Shown: piece after piece, positions 36,458-46,914 of the stretch
Numbering within the stretch: the first letter of the stretch is position 1
Layout of the letters: the number at the start of each line of letters is the position of its first letter
Source of the DNA: Monilinia fructicola
Lineage: Eukaryota; Ascomycota; Leotiomycetes; Helotiales; Sclerotiniaceae
Assembly: GCA_008692225.1 (NCBI GenBank)
Contig: VICG01000007.1
Location: 1,522,501-1,586,500 of the forward strand
Length of the DNA: 64,000 nt
Direction of reading: 5' to 3'
Notes under the pieces: generated by a model
Told to the model about the DNA's origin: nothing
What the model saw: the letters and a program-made list of their open reading frames with translations, nothing else
Databases searched by the model: none
Made by a program: the position numbers and the translations under genes

Positions 36458-38181
36458 TTACATCTTTTTTCCATGGACCTTCGCCTGAACCCCCTTTGAA
36501 TCCAGCCGAGCAGGATAGGAAACATGGAAATCATGCGTGAACTGCACATCACGAATATCCGTCTCAAAGAGCGTCATATCATATCTCGCAACAGCAGCGA
36601 GAGCCAAGAACATTTCCGCATGGGCCAAGTTAATACCAATACAATTTCTCGCTCCCTTGTTGAAGGCCATCTGGTATTTCTTGCGCTCGAGACCCTCGGG
36701 ACCCATCCATCTTTCTGGTCTGAAGGTCCAGGGATCAGGGAAGATCTTTTCGTCTGTATGGACTACCAGGGTTGTCTGACTGACGGGGGTTCCAGGTGGG
36801 ATTGCGTACTGTTTGTACTGTAAGGTTTCGTCGGGCGCAATACGACAGACGCGTGCCGTGACACCAAATGACAGTCTGTTGCCTTCTGCAATGCATCCGC
36901 TGAGATACGGCAATTGTTCGAGTTGTGACCATGATGCTGATTCTGGTACCGTATCTAGTTCGGCACGAAGCTTTGCCATACACTGAGGGTTGTTGAGGAG
37001 ATGAAAATGCGCAATAGCGATTGACTTTGCGGTAGATTCGGTGCCTATTAGGTTATTATTAGTTTCATGGAATTGTTCTTACTATCTTAGCAAGCTACAT
37101 ACCTGCCATGACGAGCAATGTTGCCTCATGTTCAAGACGCAAGGCACTTTTCTCAGCAGGTGGAAGACTTGGATTATCACGAAGCTCATAGAAGATCGAG
37201 CGTCTTTCGCCTTTGAGGAGATTATCCGTATCGCTCAAAACCTGATTAACTTCTTCTCGAATACTCTAGAGGTCCGTCAGAAGACGATACATAACAGATT
37301 ATTGGATGCAATACTGACATCAGTGAAAGCCACCATGTCCAGGGCACCTGGAGGCATGATATTTTTGGCTATTGGAAATGGTATCCGATCCAGAAGATCA
37401 AATAACCACGGGAAGTGTTGGTTGACTTTTACGCCCATCAATAATCTTGATATATTATTACGTTGGGTCGAGGCTTTTTCTTCGTCGTCGAGAAGATTAT
37501 TGTCATGCCCAAAGCTGTAGAACGAAAACGACACTATATCACTCTCAGCGTACAGTTCTTCAAACCAGACTATAGAGAAACTAACTCATTTGCAAATGCA
37601 AAATACACATCAAGTAAATTGACAGGTGTCCGCGTGGTTTCGTGGGCCGCAATCACTGCCACCAATTTCTCGACCTTTTCTTTGAGTACAGACTCAAAGT
37701 TTGAAACACTTTTTTTGTTGAAAAATGGATTAAGTGCTTCTCGACGTCTTCGATGAAGATCGTTTGGTATAGTTCCTCCGATCGACAAAGGTACTTTCAA
37801 GGTTCTCGTCTGAAAGGAATATTTCTCACGATTTCGAGAAGCTGGAGCATATATTTCGTCAAGGAATGTGACATCTTTGATATGAATCTCCCACGGTGTG
37901 ACTCGCACGATTGGACCTGAAGATTCAATCAATCAATACTCTTCATATGGCATAAATTGTGCATGAAGAGCATATTGCATACCATATATCTCGTGGAGAT
38001 CTCGAATGTGCCATACAAATTGACCTGGCTTGATCACATCGTAATAAAATTCATACCATGAGGTTAGAGCTGCCAAACGGGGACCCGGGATGTGCGAAAT
38101 GGGACTGAAGAACAATCTCCATAGAACGACGTAAATGATCTGTACGAGGACGAGACTGGCGATGAGTTCGAAAACTGCCAT
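36458..38181 (-). CDS. Cytochrome P450 monooxygenase (candidate RiPP-cluster oxidase)
   Basis: Five exons with introns 37917-37982, 37515-37585, 37266-37318 and 37045-37102, all GT-AG and phase-consistent; 491 residues, normal for the family. N-terminal anchor VFELIASLVLVQIIYVVLW, then the proline hinge HIPGPRLAAL. I-helix AGTESTAKS is assembled across the last intron. ExxR is EGNR; the PERF-like region is FRPERWMG; the heme loop is FNKGARNCIG with the Cys ligand. The PIVRVTPWEIHIKD block is typical of the fungal trichodiene-oxygenase-like/CYP58-type clade. It lies tandem to and downstream of the UstYa1 gene (426 bp apart). P450s accompany UstYa oxidases in dikaritin clusters, where they hydroxylate the cyclised peptide (established for ustiloxin). 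No frameshift. Confidence 0.93.
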
Positions 38182-38607
38182 CTTGTGTTGAAATCCTTCA
38201 GGCAATATTTGGGGATATCGGCTTTCAAAGCTATGAATTCTGTTAGCTATTTGAAAGTGGCTGACGGTTAGAACAGACAGCACGTTTAGTGAATCGGGCG
38301 GCAGCTCCGTTGCCTTCTATTCCTGCAATTCAGTGTAACCTTGGAACCTTGGAGCGTCCAGATCCAACATGATCTGTGCCACATATGCACATGCATGATA
38401 TAATGTTACGCCAATAAGGAGACACACAGAGATCTGCAACAAACGCTAATCAATCCATATATATATAATCTCTTCCGTACACCTCTAAAATCTTACATGT
38501 TCTCAACCTTGCATGTCTCATCGTCGACCTCTCGATCCTCTTGGCAATGCAACCTCCGTCTTCCGTCCGATACCGAGTATGCTGAATCAATCATCGTCAC
38601 ACAATTC

Positions 38608-39452
38608 TTACACCTTCAGTCCGTCGGTCCTTGCAACTTCGCAATGTCCAAAATGATCCAGGAGACTGCTTGGCTCGCCGTCACGGTAGCATGCAGAATG
38701 CTTACCAGCCCAATCACTAAGCGCGCTCCAATCTCTGCATTTGCGAAGCTGACCATCCCCAGTAGTATTCAATCCCCACGAATACAGGAGGGTGTCTCCT
38801 GCTGTGCATTGAATATATTGCCTGAAGTTATCAAAGCAGTGCGTGGAATGACCAATCGGATACGTCGACTTTTCCCCTCGAGCAAGTTCGTAAAATGTCT
38901 TGCGGACAATTTTCTGCATTCCCGTTAGAGAAATCAAAGGAGGATTTGAGGGCGCACGTACGAGACAGTGAAGTTGATGGTAAGCATCGATCACGTAAAC
39001 CCCCTTGCTTGGGTCATCCGGAAGGCTGATCGATTGCGGTAGCTCTTTTTGCGACGCCCAGGAATGATCCACGGCTACAATTCCGTGGGCGGGTATGATC
39101 TCTTCCCATAGTTGATCAACGGATTGTTGTGCTGTGCGAGAAGTCGAACTGTACCCTGACCACCAGGTATAGTTCTGGACGTGCAACCCAGAAGCTAAAT
39201 CAAGAGCAGCTCGAAGATGTCAGTGATAATGTGAATGTTCATGTTGAAGGACTTACGGTAGCCAAAATTCTCTTGGGTGGGGACATATCGTCTGTTGAAG
39301 GCACTGATGGAGGAAATTGCAGTTGAAAGTGCCAGAAGAACGATCAAGATATCTTTCATGGAGTTTGAAATGTACATTCGTGCAGATGTTTTCGGTCTAT
39401 CTGCATAACTTCCTCCATCCAAAGGAGTATACATAGGCTCTTGCGGTGCCAT
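38608..39452 (-). CDS. UstYa-family (DUF3328) oxidase 1
   Basis: UstYa proteins are oxidases that install ether or C-C macrocycles on fungal RiPPs (established for ustiloxin and asperipin). Three exons (introns 39195-39256 phase 1, 38914-38961 phase 0), 244 residues. One N-terminal membrane helix (ILIVLLALSTAISSISAFN); the remainder should face the lumen. Hallmark motifs: DAYHQLHCL (HxxHC) and, about 25 residues later, HSTHCFDNFRQYIQCTAG. Exon 2 is exactly 233 bp, as in the second UstYa gene, and the phase-0 intron falls directly after HQLHCL in both. Divergently transcribed from the SAT4-like gene through a shared 487-bp promoter. Confidence 0.92.
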
Positions 39453-39939
39453 GATGCGATGTGATGCAGAGTAGTGTAATTGACAGAAAGTTGAGTATAT
39501 TCAAAACCAAAGTTTACAGAATCTCACATTGTGCTTCAAAATATTTCAGGAGCTATTTGTTTAGTCACGTCCTGACAATGAATGCCTCGGCCTGATGCAA
39601 TTTCCAGGCCATTCTCCGCCGCCATTCAGGCCCTGTACTTTTCTGCTTACTTGGTGGGTTACACGCATACCTTCCAATTATAATGAATGGCAGGGTGAGC
39701 ACGGCACGTAGTCATCGTTCTCGTTGCACGAATGTGGCAATCCTGAAATGCTTTTCTAGTCAGCCTGAGCCTCTGGAGAGAGGCAGTCGCTCCTCTTGCC
39801 ATGTACACTTTTGGTTCTTACTTCCCCTTCTCAGGTCAAGTCACGAAGTTTCTGCTTCGCTGGGCGTTCGACACTTGAATCGCTTTTTATCAGCTTCTGG
39901 CCTCCACAGTATCACAGCTGTTCCTCAATACAATTGAAA
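39453..39939. promoter_or_regulatory. Bidirectional promoter between UstYa1 and the SAT4-like gene
   Basis: 487 bp. It contains GGCCTG at 39589-39594 and CAGGCC at 39605-39610 as an inverted repeat spaced by 10 nt, plus a third CAGGCC at 39627-39632. Spaced GC-rich inverted repeats are typical sites for dimeric Zn2Cys6 regulators. CAGGCC (44419) and GGCCTG (44654) recur upstream of UstYa2. A regulatory role is an inference; no cluster regulator gene lies in the window. Confidence 0.4.
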
Positions 39940-41194
39940 ATGTCAGGTTCCACTGCTGGGCCACCGGAAATCGATGATTTGGTGGCCACCTTCCACCCCG
40001 TCACGCCGTCATCAATCATCGCCGTTGGGGCTGTAATGCCCAGCTTGGCATTGATTGCAGTATCTCTTCGATTCTACGTCAAAGTCAAAAAGAGGACGGT
40101 TGGCTTGGATGACTGGCTCATACTTGTTGCTCTCGTCATTTGTTGTGCATTAGGAATTACTCTTATCGTTGGTGAGTCGAGCTGGATCTTTGAGGTCTTT
40201 TAGAGGAGCATTCAATGACTTTCAATCTATAGGATCTGCAGTAAAAGCTTTGGGACAACCGACGCCGTTAGGTGACGGGCCACTGGGATTCTTTCATGTG
40301 CTAAACGATGCTATTGTTACGACCGAGAAGGTATGTAGCCACGCGATGAGCTGGGCAAAATTCAGAACTAACGTTATCATTACGAAGATCAAATATGCTT
40401 TCAATCTTCTACAGATGATTGCATTCGGAGCGGTCAAACTATCGGTGTTATTCTTCTACAGAAGGATCTTTCGAGGAAAAATCTTCGACATCGCATCCTG
40501 GACGATGATTGGAGTAGTTCTAGTCTGGACCTTTGGATTCTTCTTCACCATGATGTTTGAATGTCGAACGGAGTTCTGGGCATTCTGGTCCACCCTCAGC
40601 GACCTCTTAACCCACTGTCTCGACGATGTCAAGTTCCAAAGAGTCCTGTCAATCTCGGACGTTGTCTCCGATATCCTCATTCTTCTCATCCCCATCCCCA
40701 TAATTTGGCAACTAAACTTGTCCATTGAGCGGAAAGTGGCTGTGTGTGGTGTGTTCCTAATGGGATCATTAGCGGTAGCTTTCGGAATTGTTCGTCTAGT
40801 AGTCTATGATAAGCGTCTCGGCGACGCATTCGCCGGATCCCAAGGGATCCTCCTTCTCTCGACGTGGTTCTATTGGAGTTTGATCGAAATGGGTATGGCA
40901 ATTGTAGCCGCCTGTCTCCCCACTCTAAGGCCACTCTTCGGTAGTTTGGGCACCTTCAGCAATCTTACCGAAGCGATTCGAAGTTTGTTTTCCATGCGAT
41001 CGCTCTCCTCTCAAGGCTCTTCACGACTCACCGGTAGAAGAAAGCCACAGGATGGCAGTAGAAAACTCAAGGATCAGCCTAACTTGTCGGAAGAACAGCT
41101 TGGGGCGGATCGCTTGGGTGAGCAGTATTCTATGCAGGACGTACGCCAAAATGGGATTTTAAAGAGTGATTCCTATTCAGTCACGGTAGTATGA
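39940..41194 (+). CDS. SAT4 / PTH11-like rhodopsin-domain integral membrane protein
   Basis: A fungal seven-helix protein of the SAT4 (PF20684-type) family; family members include PTH11-like receptors and proteins found in secondary-metabolite clusters. Start ATG 39940. Introns 40172-40232 and 40331-40387 give 378 residues. Helix regions include IIAVGAVMPSLALIAVSLRFYV, DDWLILVALVICCALGI, LLQMIAFGAVKLSVLFFYRRIF, WTMIGVVLVWTFGFFFTMMF, SDVVSDILILLIPIPIIWQL and VCGVFLMGSLAVAFGIVRL. The motifs GLDDW, LFFYRRIF and SDVVSD.LLLPIP are characteristic. A charged tail of about 70 residues follows helix 7. The second intron is 57 nt and stop-free, so retention would add 19 residues in frame. Lying between a UstYa and the precursor gene, it may sense or handle the product. 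Confidence 0.9.
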
Positions 41195-42900
41195 CGAAGA
41201 GAGTCATTATTGTTTGGTCACGGTACTATAATGGAAAGTGTAGAGTATTGTGATTGTCATTTATATACTGTGTAACCAGAAGATTACTCAATCTCCTCTT
41301 TGCTGTGATTCCAAGGGCCGGGTGGTCATTAGACACACCAACACCGATGAAATAAGCGTCACATGCGAAATGATATTCCCCTCCTCCCAAGGTCCCCCAG
41401 CTAGCTCTTCAAGATTTTCTTGCACTTTTCACGTAAAACTCATAACACCAGCGCCGTCCCCATATGTAATGCCAAACGAAAACCAGGGCTGACGTGAGAT
41501 TATGCTTAAAGCCCGTCTCCAAGGTTTCCGCACCTCGTAAGTGTACCCCGGCAATTGGCCGCTCGGTTGACGTACCTTGCCCAAAGAAACTGGAGGGTTG
41601 CACAACTACCGGGCTAACAAGGACTCGGCAGAATCACTACCCTGCGAAAACATTTTCTTTGGACGAAAAGTATGCGTGGTGATATAAAATAGCACTTTTG
41701 TTCGGCGACTGGTACATGCGGCGTCAGAATGAATCTTACGTGATGATGAAGTAAATTGCGATGGGTGGTGCTGAAGTGAAGATTTCGATTGATCTGGTTG
41801 GTTGCTTGGTTGTATTTTTGGTAGAGTTCATATGGTCTCAACTATTGCATATTACAGCCGAAAGCTTGACGTAGATGTGGTGCGACTCCAACTTTGAAGC
41901 TATCATCCCAAGTCCGTAAAATAAGCCTCTGGGTTCGTTCCACCACACGAATCGAAGTCCTGTACCTTGGAAAATGACTACTAATCAGCAACTTCCTCTC
42001 GGCGAAATTCCCCACGTCCTATTGGATCCACACTCCGAAAGACTCACCTCTGGGCAACGGTTTTGGGATTTAGGTGACGGCGGCACGGAGCGAATCAATG
42101 CACATCATCAGCCGTGACAATCGTATCATTGCCATCGTAGACGCTGGTGGCTTGGGACCATCAGCCCTTTTTCTGGAAGCTGCTCCAGAATGTTGATGCC
42201 GCCGCATCGGTGCGAGTACACGTTGCATATAATGCAGCTGCGCACGTTTGCATGGGGATCTTGCAGACTATCTGCAGGTGTTGAAGGTGGACAATCTTAG
42301 ATTAAGCACGATCGTGGGAGCCAGCAGGGGATAAAACGTGCGGAGAGACAAAGGGGGAAACTTCTACATTATAGTTTGGGATGAAGAATTATGATCTAGG
42401 CATGGCAACTTTAGTAGACGAGGTCTTGACGTTTTGGCAGCGGTGAGCTCTCGTGATTACTTGTGCCTCATGGTAGCATTGATATCATCAATAGCATACC
42501 ATTGCATGGCAGCCTTCGGAGTTCAGTCACATTACCAGTAATAACCCGCTTGGAAATACCTCGGGACTTGTGTACCCGATGCCTGAGAAAGGAGAGAGGC
42601 ACAGCTGGAAGAAGATCTGAATGGTCGGAGATGTCACCATAGGGGAACAAACTCCTGAGTCATTCCGTAAGCCGGGGGCTGTGATAAACAATCAAGAAGC
42701 TTTCTACTTATATCTAATGATCCGAGCTGAGGATCGTCGTTCTGCTTCCCCTCGCTTCATCACACCATCATCGCGAATCGTCGATACTGATCTTGATATT
42801 AGACAAGAATTCTTTCTACTCCAACCCAATACAGATAATACTGTTTCCAATATTCCAACTCCCAAGACACTCCTCCACGATCTTCCTCCTCACTGTCAGA
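41195..42900. other. Intergenic upstream of the RiPP precursor
   Basis: 1.7 kb without a supported gene; includes the precursor promoter. No inverted-repeat operator like the one at 39589 was found here by eye. Confidence 0.5.
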
Positions 42901-43352
42901 ATGCAGCTCATCAACATCTTCATCATGTCTCTCGGTCTCAGCGCATATGCGACACCAGGTACGTTCCCCCACGCCCCCTCCAACAAATACCCTACTAACG
43001 AGCCCCAGTCCCCGTCGCAACGCCCAACAACGGCGCAGTTGCGATCCCCAACGCAGACGGCACCAGCGACACGGCCGAACTATGGAAGAAAGGCAACGCG
43101 CCTGTGGCAATCCCCAACGGAGACGGATCAGCAGACACGGCCGAGTTATGGAAGAGGGGGAACGGGGACGTCGGCATTCCCAACGGCGATGGAACCTCCG
43201 ATGCCGCCGAGCTGTGGAGGAAAGCCAACGGGGCCGTGGAGATCCCCAACGCGGACGGCACCAGCGATGCTGCCGAGCTGTGGAAAAAGGGGAATGGGGC
43301 CGTCGGCCTTCCGAACGGGGATGGAAGTGAAGATATCGCGGAACTTTGGTAA
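42901..43352 (+). CDS. Secreted tandem-repeat RiPP precursor peptide (UstA-like, Kex2-processed)
   Basis: 133 residues from two exons; intron 42959-43008 (GTACGT...CCCAG, branch CTAAC) separates the signal peptide (MQLINIFIMSLGLSAYATP) from the repeats. Five tandem 22-residue units follow, consensus NGxVxIPNxDGxSDxAELW plus a basic pair: KK, KR, RK, KK, and then the stop directly after the fifth AELW. Invariant: V, P-N, DG, D and AELW. Variable: the residues flanking V and after PN. Secretory signal, exact repeats and dibasic sites are the architecture of dikaritin precursors such as UstA. There is no Tyr, Phe or Cys in the units, so the Trp is the only aromatic crosslinking candidate. DNA copies differ mostly at synonymous sites, implying selection on the protein. 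Not an alpha-pheromone, since no WCxxxGQxCW is present. Confidence 0.85.
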
Positions 43353-44862
43353 GAGGGTGGAAGGACGTAGAGGGGATGCATGAGGGAGAGGGGCAGAGAT
43401 GGTTCTTTTTTTATGCTATTCGTCACGGCGTGCTGATTCTTAAATCATAAAAGGATGGGTTGATAAATTGTATTAAATCTGGGTTGACAATATTGGAAGC
43501 TGCCCGTTTCCTCACAACGTTGAACTAAAATCATCCCCCGATTCCAATATTCGATACAGACACCAGCTGTGGTGTTGGAGCTGGGGATACCACTTGCGAT
43601 GCTTTGTTTCTCTACTCTATTATAGAAAACCACTTCTTTCCTGACCTTCAGAAGACCATCATTTCCAAAGCTCTAATGTGAAATCCCTCAAAACCCCTTT
43701 TGAAGCATCCCTCGAACCTCCGCCCCTCCCCAAATTCCAACACACAAACCCACAAGTCCCGCACAAGAAAAATCCCCCATCAGGAAACCCCTCAAAAACA
43801 CCACCATCCGATCTTCATCCCAACACCCCCTACCGCCAGCCAAGAAACCGCCCCAAGAAAATAACCCTGACTAAATCTCCGCACCCACCCATACATCACG
43901 AAGCTTACGAACCTCACACGCAAGATAACGTAAGCCCGCACCAAACACAGCCAATGAGCACCAACCCAGCCCCTCCAGCCCTGCCGGTCTATAATTAGTT
44001 CCAGGGCTCCACTCACTCATTAGCACTTGGCTTGCAAAGCTGTGTGCATCCAAGGATATACGCCCTCGAGGCTGTATGCAGAGTCCCCGACTCGTAGCTG
44101 AGGATTACGGTGCAGGTAGGCACAGATGTTCAACGCAGACCGCATTCCCGATGGGGCGACAAAGTGCTGCAACGCATGTATCCGCCCGCTCTGCAGTTTC
44201 CCAGAACACGGCGACGCGAAAAGGGGGAGGGAAGAGGAAGATCCCCAGCGTCACACCCCCATCAGAATCGTCATCCCGGCCAAACGCCAAGCCGCAAGCG
44301 TCGATGTGCCGAGGTGGCAAAAGATACTCCCGCTAGTCATCGAAGCATGTGCATTGTACATGTCAGCCCGAAACGCGACCTCGTTATCGTCAGCCCGGGC
44401 GTTGCAGCGCCGTGCGTGCAGGCCCCTGTGATGGTTAATTGGCAATGGAGAGTAACAGAAAGGAAGAAGGATTGGGGCTGAGGCCTTATCAACGTCGTCT
44501 GATACCTGCGCACCCAGTCCAACGTCGAAAGTGTAAAAGACGCCTTACCGGGCCCCCAAGGCACAGAATCAATAGATCCATGTGAGAAAGCAAGCCAGCC
44601 TCGGTCTCGCATCATCGTCACCATCGTCATCCACGCAAATATCCTTGTTCCCGGGCCTGAATATTTTCCGCAGTTGGTTGTGCACTCTTCTCTCCTCTCT
44701 TCTCTCCCTTCATCCATCTCAGCATATTAGCAAAAGAAAATAGGAATTTCCATCCGTTCATCTCCCATCTACATTCGTCCATCCATTCATTCTCTCCTCC
44801 CCAAGATCCCATCAAATCAACCCTCGACCACTAATCCCATCACCTGACCACGCTTTACAAAG
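43353..44862. other. Intergenic between precursor and UstYa2
   Basis: No gene recognised. Open frames at 43678-43998 (Pro/Lys/His-rich) and 44076-44480 lack motifs. CAGGCC at 44419 and GGCCTG at 44654 lie in the UstYa2 promoter, followed by a CT/CA-rich leader. Confidence 0.5.
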
Positions 44863-45793
44863 ATGGCCTCATACGAAGACTCCGAAACCCCACGATGGTC
44901 CAAAGAAGATGCCGAACAAAGTCTCCTCTCAAACAACGAGCGCTCAACCTCAACCTCGCAAGCCAGAAACCACCCCGGCATACTCCTAGGCCCCAAACAC
45001 TATATCCTCTTAGGCCTCTCATTCCTCTTCATCAGTCTCACGAGCGGATTCAGCGTGTACGTCCTCATGAGCCTGACGCAGCTAAAGTCGCTGCACAATA
45101 TGGATCCGCATGCCGATGGTAAGGAAGTGTTTTATTTCTCTATCGCCTAGCGCTGGAAGGCGAGGGATGAAGCGAGCCCCCCAACTAACATCCCTGTGAA
45201 TGCCAGCAAGTCTGTCGACGGTCGATCAAACGTACCAGAAACTACACACCTACACCGATTTCAGCTCGCCGGATGATGCCGTCTCCGCTGCAGCGTGGGA
45301 TCGATATGTCGTGAATGGGTTTGTCGCGTTGCCGCACGCGTGGGCGCGCGATCGTGGGTGGCCGCTTGGTCGTGACATGCCTGGGGATGGCGAGAAGGGG
45401 ATTTATGTGGTGGATGGCTTTCATCAGTTGCATTGTCTCGTAAGTTCGTCCTGGACGCGTCATATCCCCTCACATGCCCTCCCGCAAGCTTCGCATCTCC
45501 CACCCCCATTCTCAAACTCACACCCGCAGATGTCGCTCCGCACCGAAACCCTCGCTATTATAGACGGAGCCCCGGTCAAGAACCTCACGCACACGAAGCG
45601 CCATCTGAACCACTGTTACGATGCGCTGCGACAAGCCATCATCTGTCGCGCTGATCCCACGCCTCTGTATGTACCTAAGGATACGTTTTTTGCGGGAGAT
45701 GGGCAGGAGCGACAGTGTAAGAGTTGGAAGGGGTTGGAGGAATGGGTGGTGGGGCATAGTATTTGTTATAATGGGGTTGAGTGTGAGGAATAG
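44863..45793 (+). CDS. UstYa-family (DUF3328) oxidase 2
   Basis: Second RiPP-type oxidase. Three exons: introns 45119-45206 (phase 1) and 45440-45529 (phase 0); 250 residues. Cytosolic N-terminus, then a membrane helix (YILLGLSFLFISLTSGFSVYVL). Luminal domain: WDRYVVNGFVALPHAWA, VVDGFHQLHCL (HxxHC), and after the intron HLNHCYDALRQAIICRADPTP; C-terminal WVVGHSICYNGVECEE. The architecture matches UstYa1 in exon number, both intron phases, intron position and a 233-bp exon 2, while protein identity looks low, indicating old paralogues. Two UstY-type enzymes (UstYa and UstYb) act in ustiloxin biosynthesis, so the pair fits a cyclisation role on the precursor 1.5 kb upstream. Confidence 0.92.
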
Positions 45794-46914
45794 GGGGAGG
45801 GGAGGGAAGGTTATGGATTAGTATGGTGTTTAGCTTTCTCTGCAAGGGGACTATAGAAGATTTGGTATGGAAGATGGGGAACAATCCTTCCATATCTATA
45901 TATCATAGAAAATTGGGTTAATGGAGCTGAATCCTAGCTTCTGACGAAGAATCTCGTAAAGGTTGGTTGATTTCATTGAAAGACGTCATTGAAATTGGTG
46001 GGGCATATATATATACTCTCAAAGCGTTTGTATTTGTGTACCATCAATCGAAATATAGGGGTAACGCAATAAAAGCAAAACAAAAAAGGTAATGGTGACT
46101 CGTCAAGAATAAGAATAAATACCAAAAACAGCGAAGAGACTTCCTACCTTCAAACATGCAAACACGCAAACACGCAAACAGCTTTTCCTTTTCCTTTCAC
46201 TTGAACCCTGCCCCCTCCCCCCTCTCCCCGTCCCTTCATCCACCTGGTGATCTCCACTCTCAGACCACAAGCAGCCTCAATACCCCACAACCCGATCCAA
46301 AGCTTCCACTCCCATCTGGCACCACCACTTGCCTCTTTTCCCTCCATCCCCTCACTGATTCCTTTCCATTCCCAATAATGCCACCCCCTACTAACCCTCT
46401 CACCACCACCTGAAAACGACCACTTACATCCCCTAAAAACAAGGACACTTGCATCCACCCCTAAACCATCCAGGGACGCGCACCACTCCAACATACAGAC
46501 CGAATTTCTTTCCGAATACAAGATGAAATATCGATAGAGAGTTTCTAAACCTGGGGATGAATGGATGAAGGAGTGAAGAGTATTGGGAGTTTAGGAGAGT
46601 TTGGTGGAGGACGGGTGAGATGCGATGGGGTGAATGAGGTGAGGGAAAAATAAGCATACTATTGAAAAGGGATATTGTGAATATGCTGACTCTGGAAATC
46701 AGATGAGAGAATGAAAGATGGATGTGCATAATTCAAAAAGAATAACATTATGCCGACTGCACTAACAGAGACTAAGGCCTGGATCACTCACAATCTAGGA
46801 ACAAAACCTAGGATAGAATGAAAAAGTGCTTCATTTTATTATAGGTAACGTTACATACTCTAAGCCTCTCATTGGTAATGTATTTAGGTGTGGTATCTTC
46901 TGCCCCCTCCCCAT
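45794..46914. other. Intergenic, low complexity
   Basis: Nothing recognised. AAACACGC repeats near 46157 and CT-rich DNA; open frames on the minus strand are compositionally biased. Confidence 0.5.

Noticed and set aside
42901..43352. Possibility that the repeat protein is an alpha-type mating pheromone precursor
   Set aside because: No WCxxxGQxCW-like or Cys-containing unit; repeats are acidic with a conserved AELW, and UstYa genes flank it.
42995..43426. Minus-strand repeat frame opposite the RiPP precursor
   Set aside because: Shadow of the tandem repeats; no signal peptide or processing sites, whereas the plus strand has both plus a clean intron.
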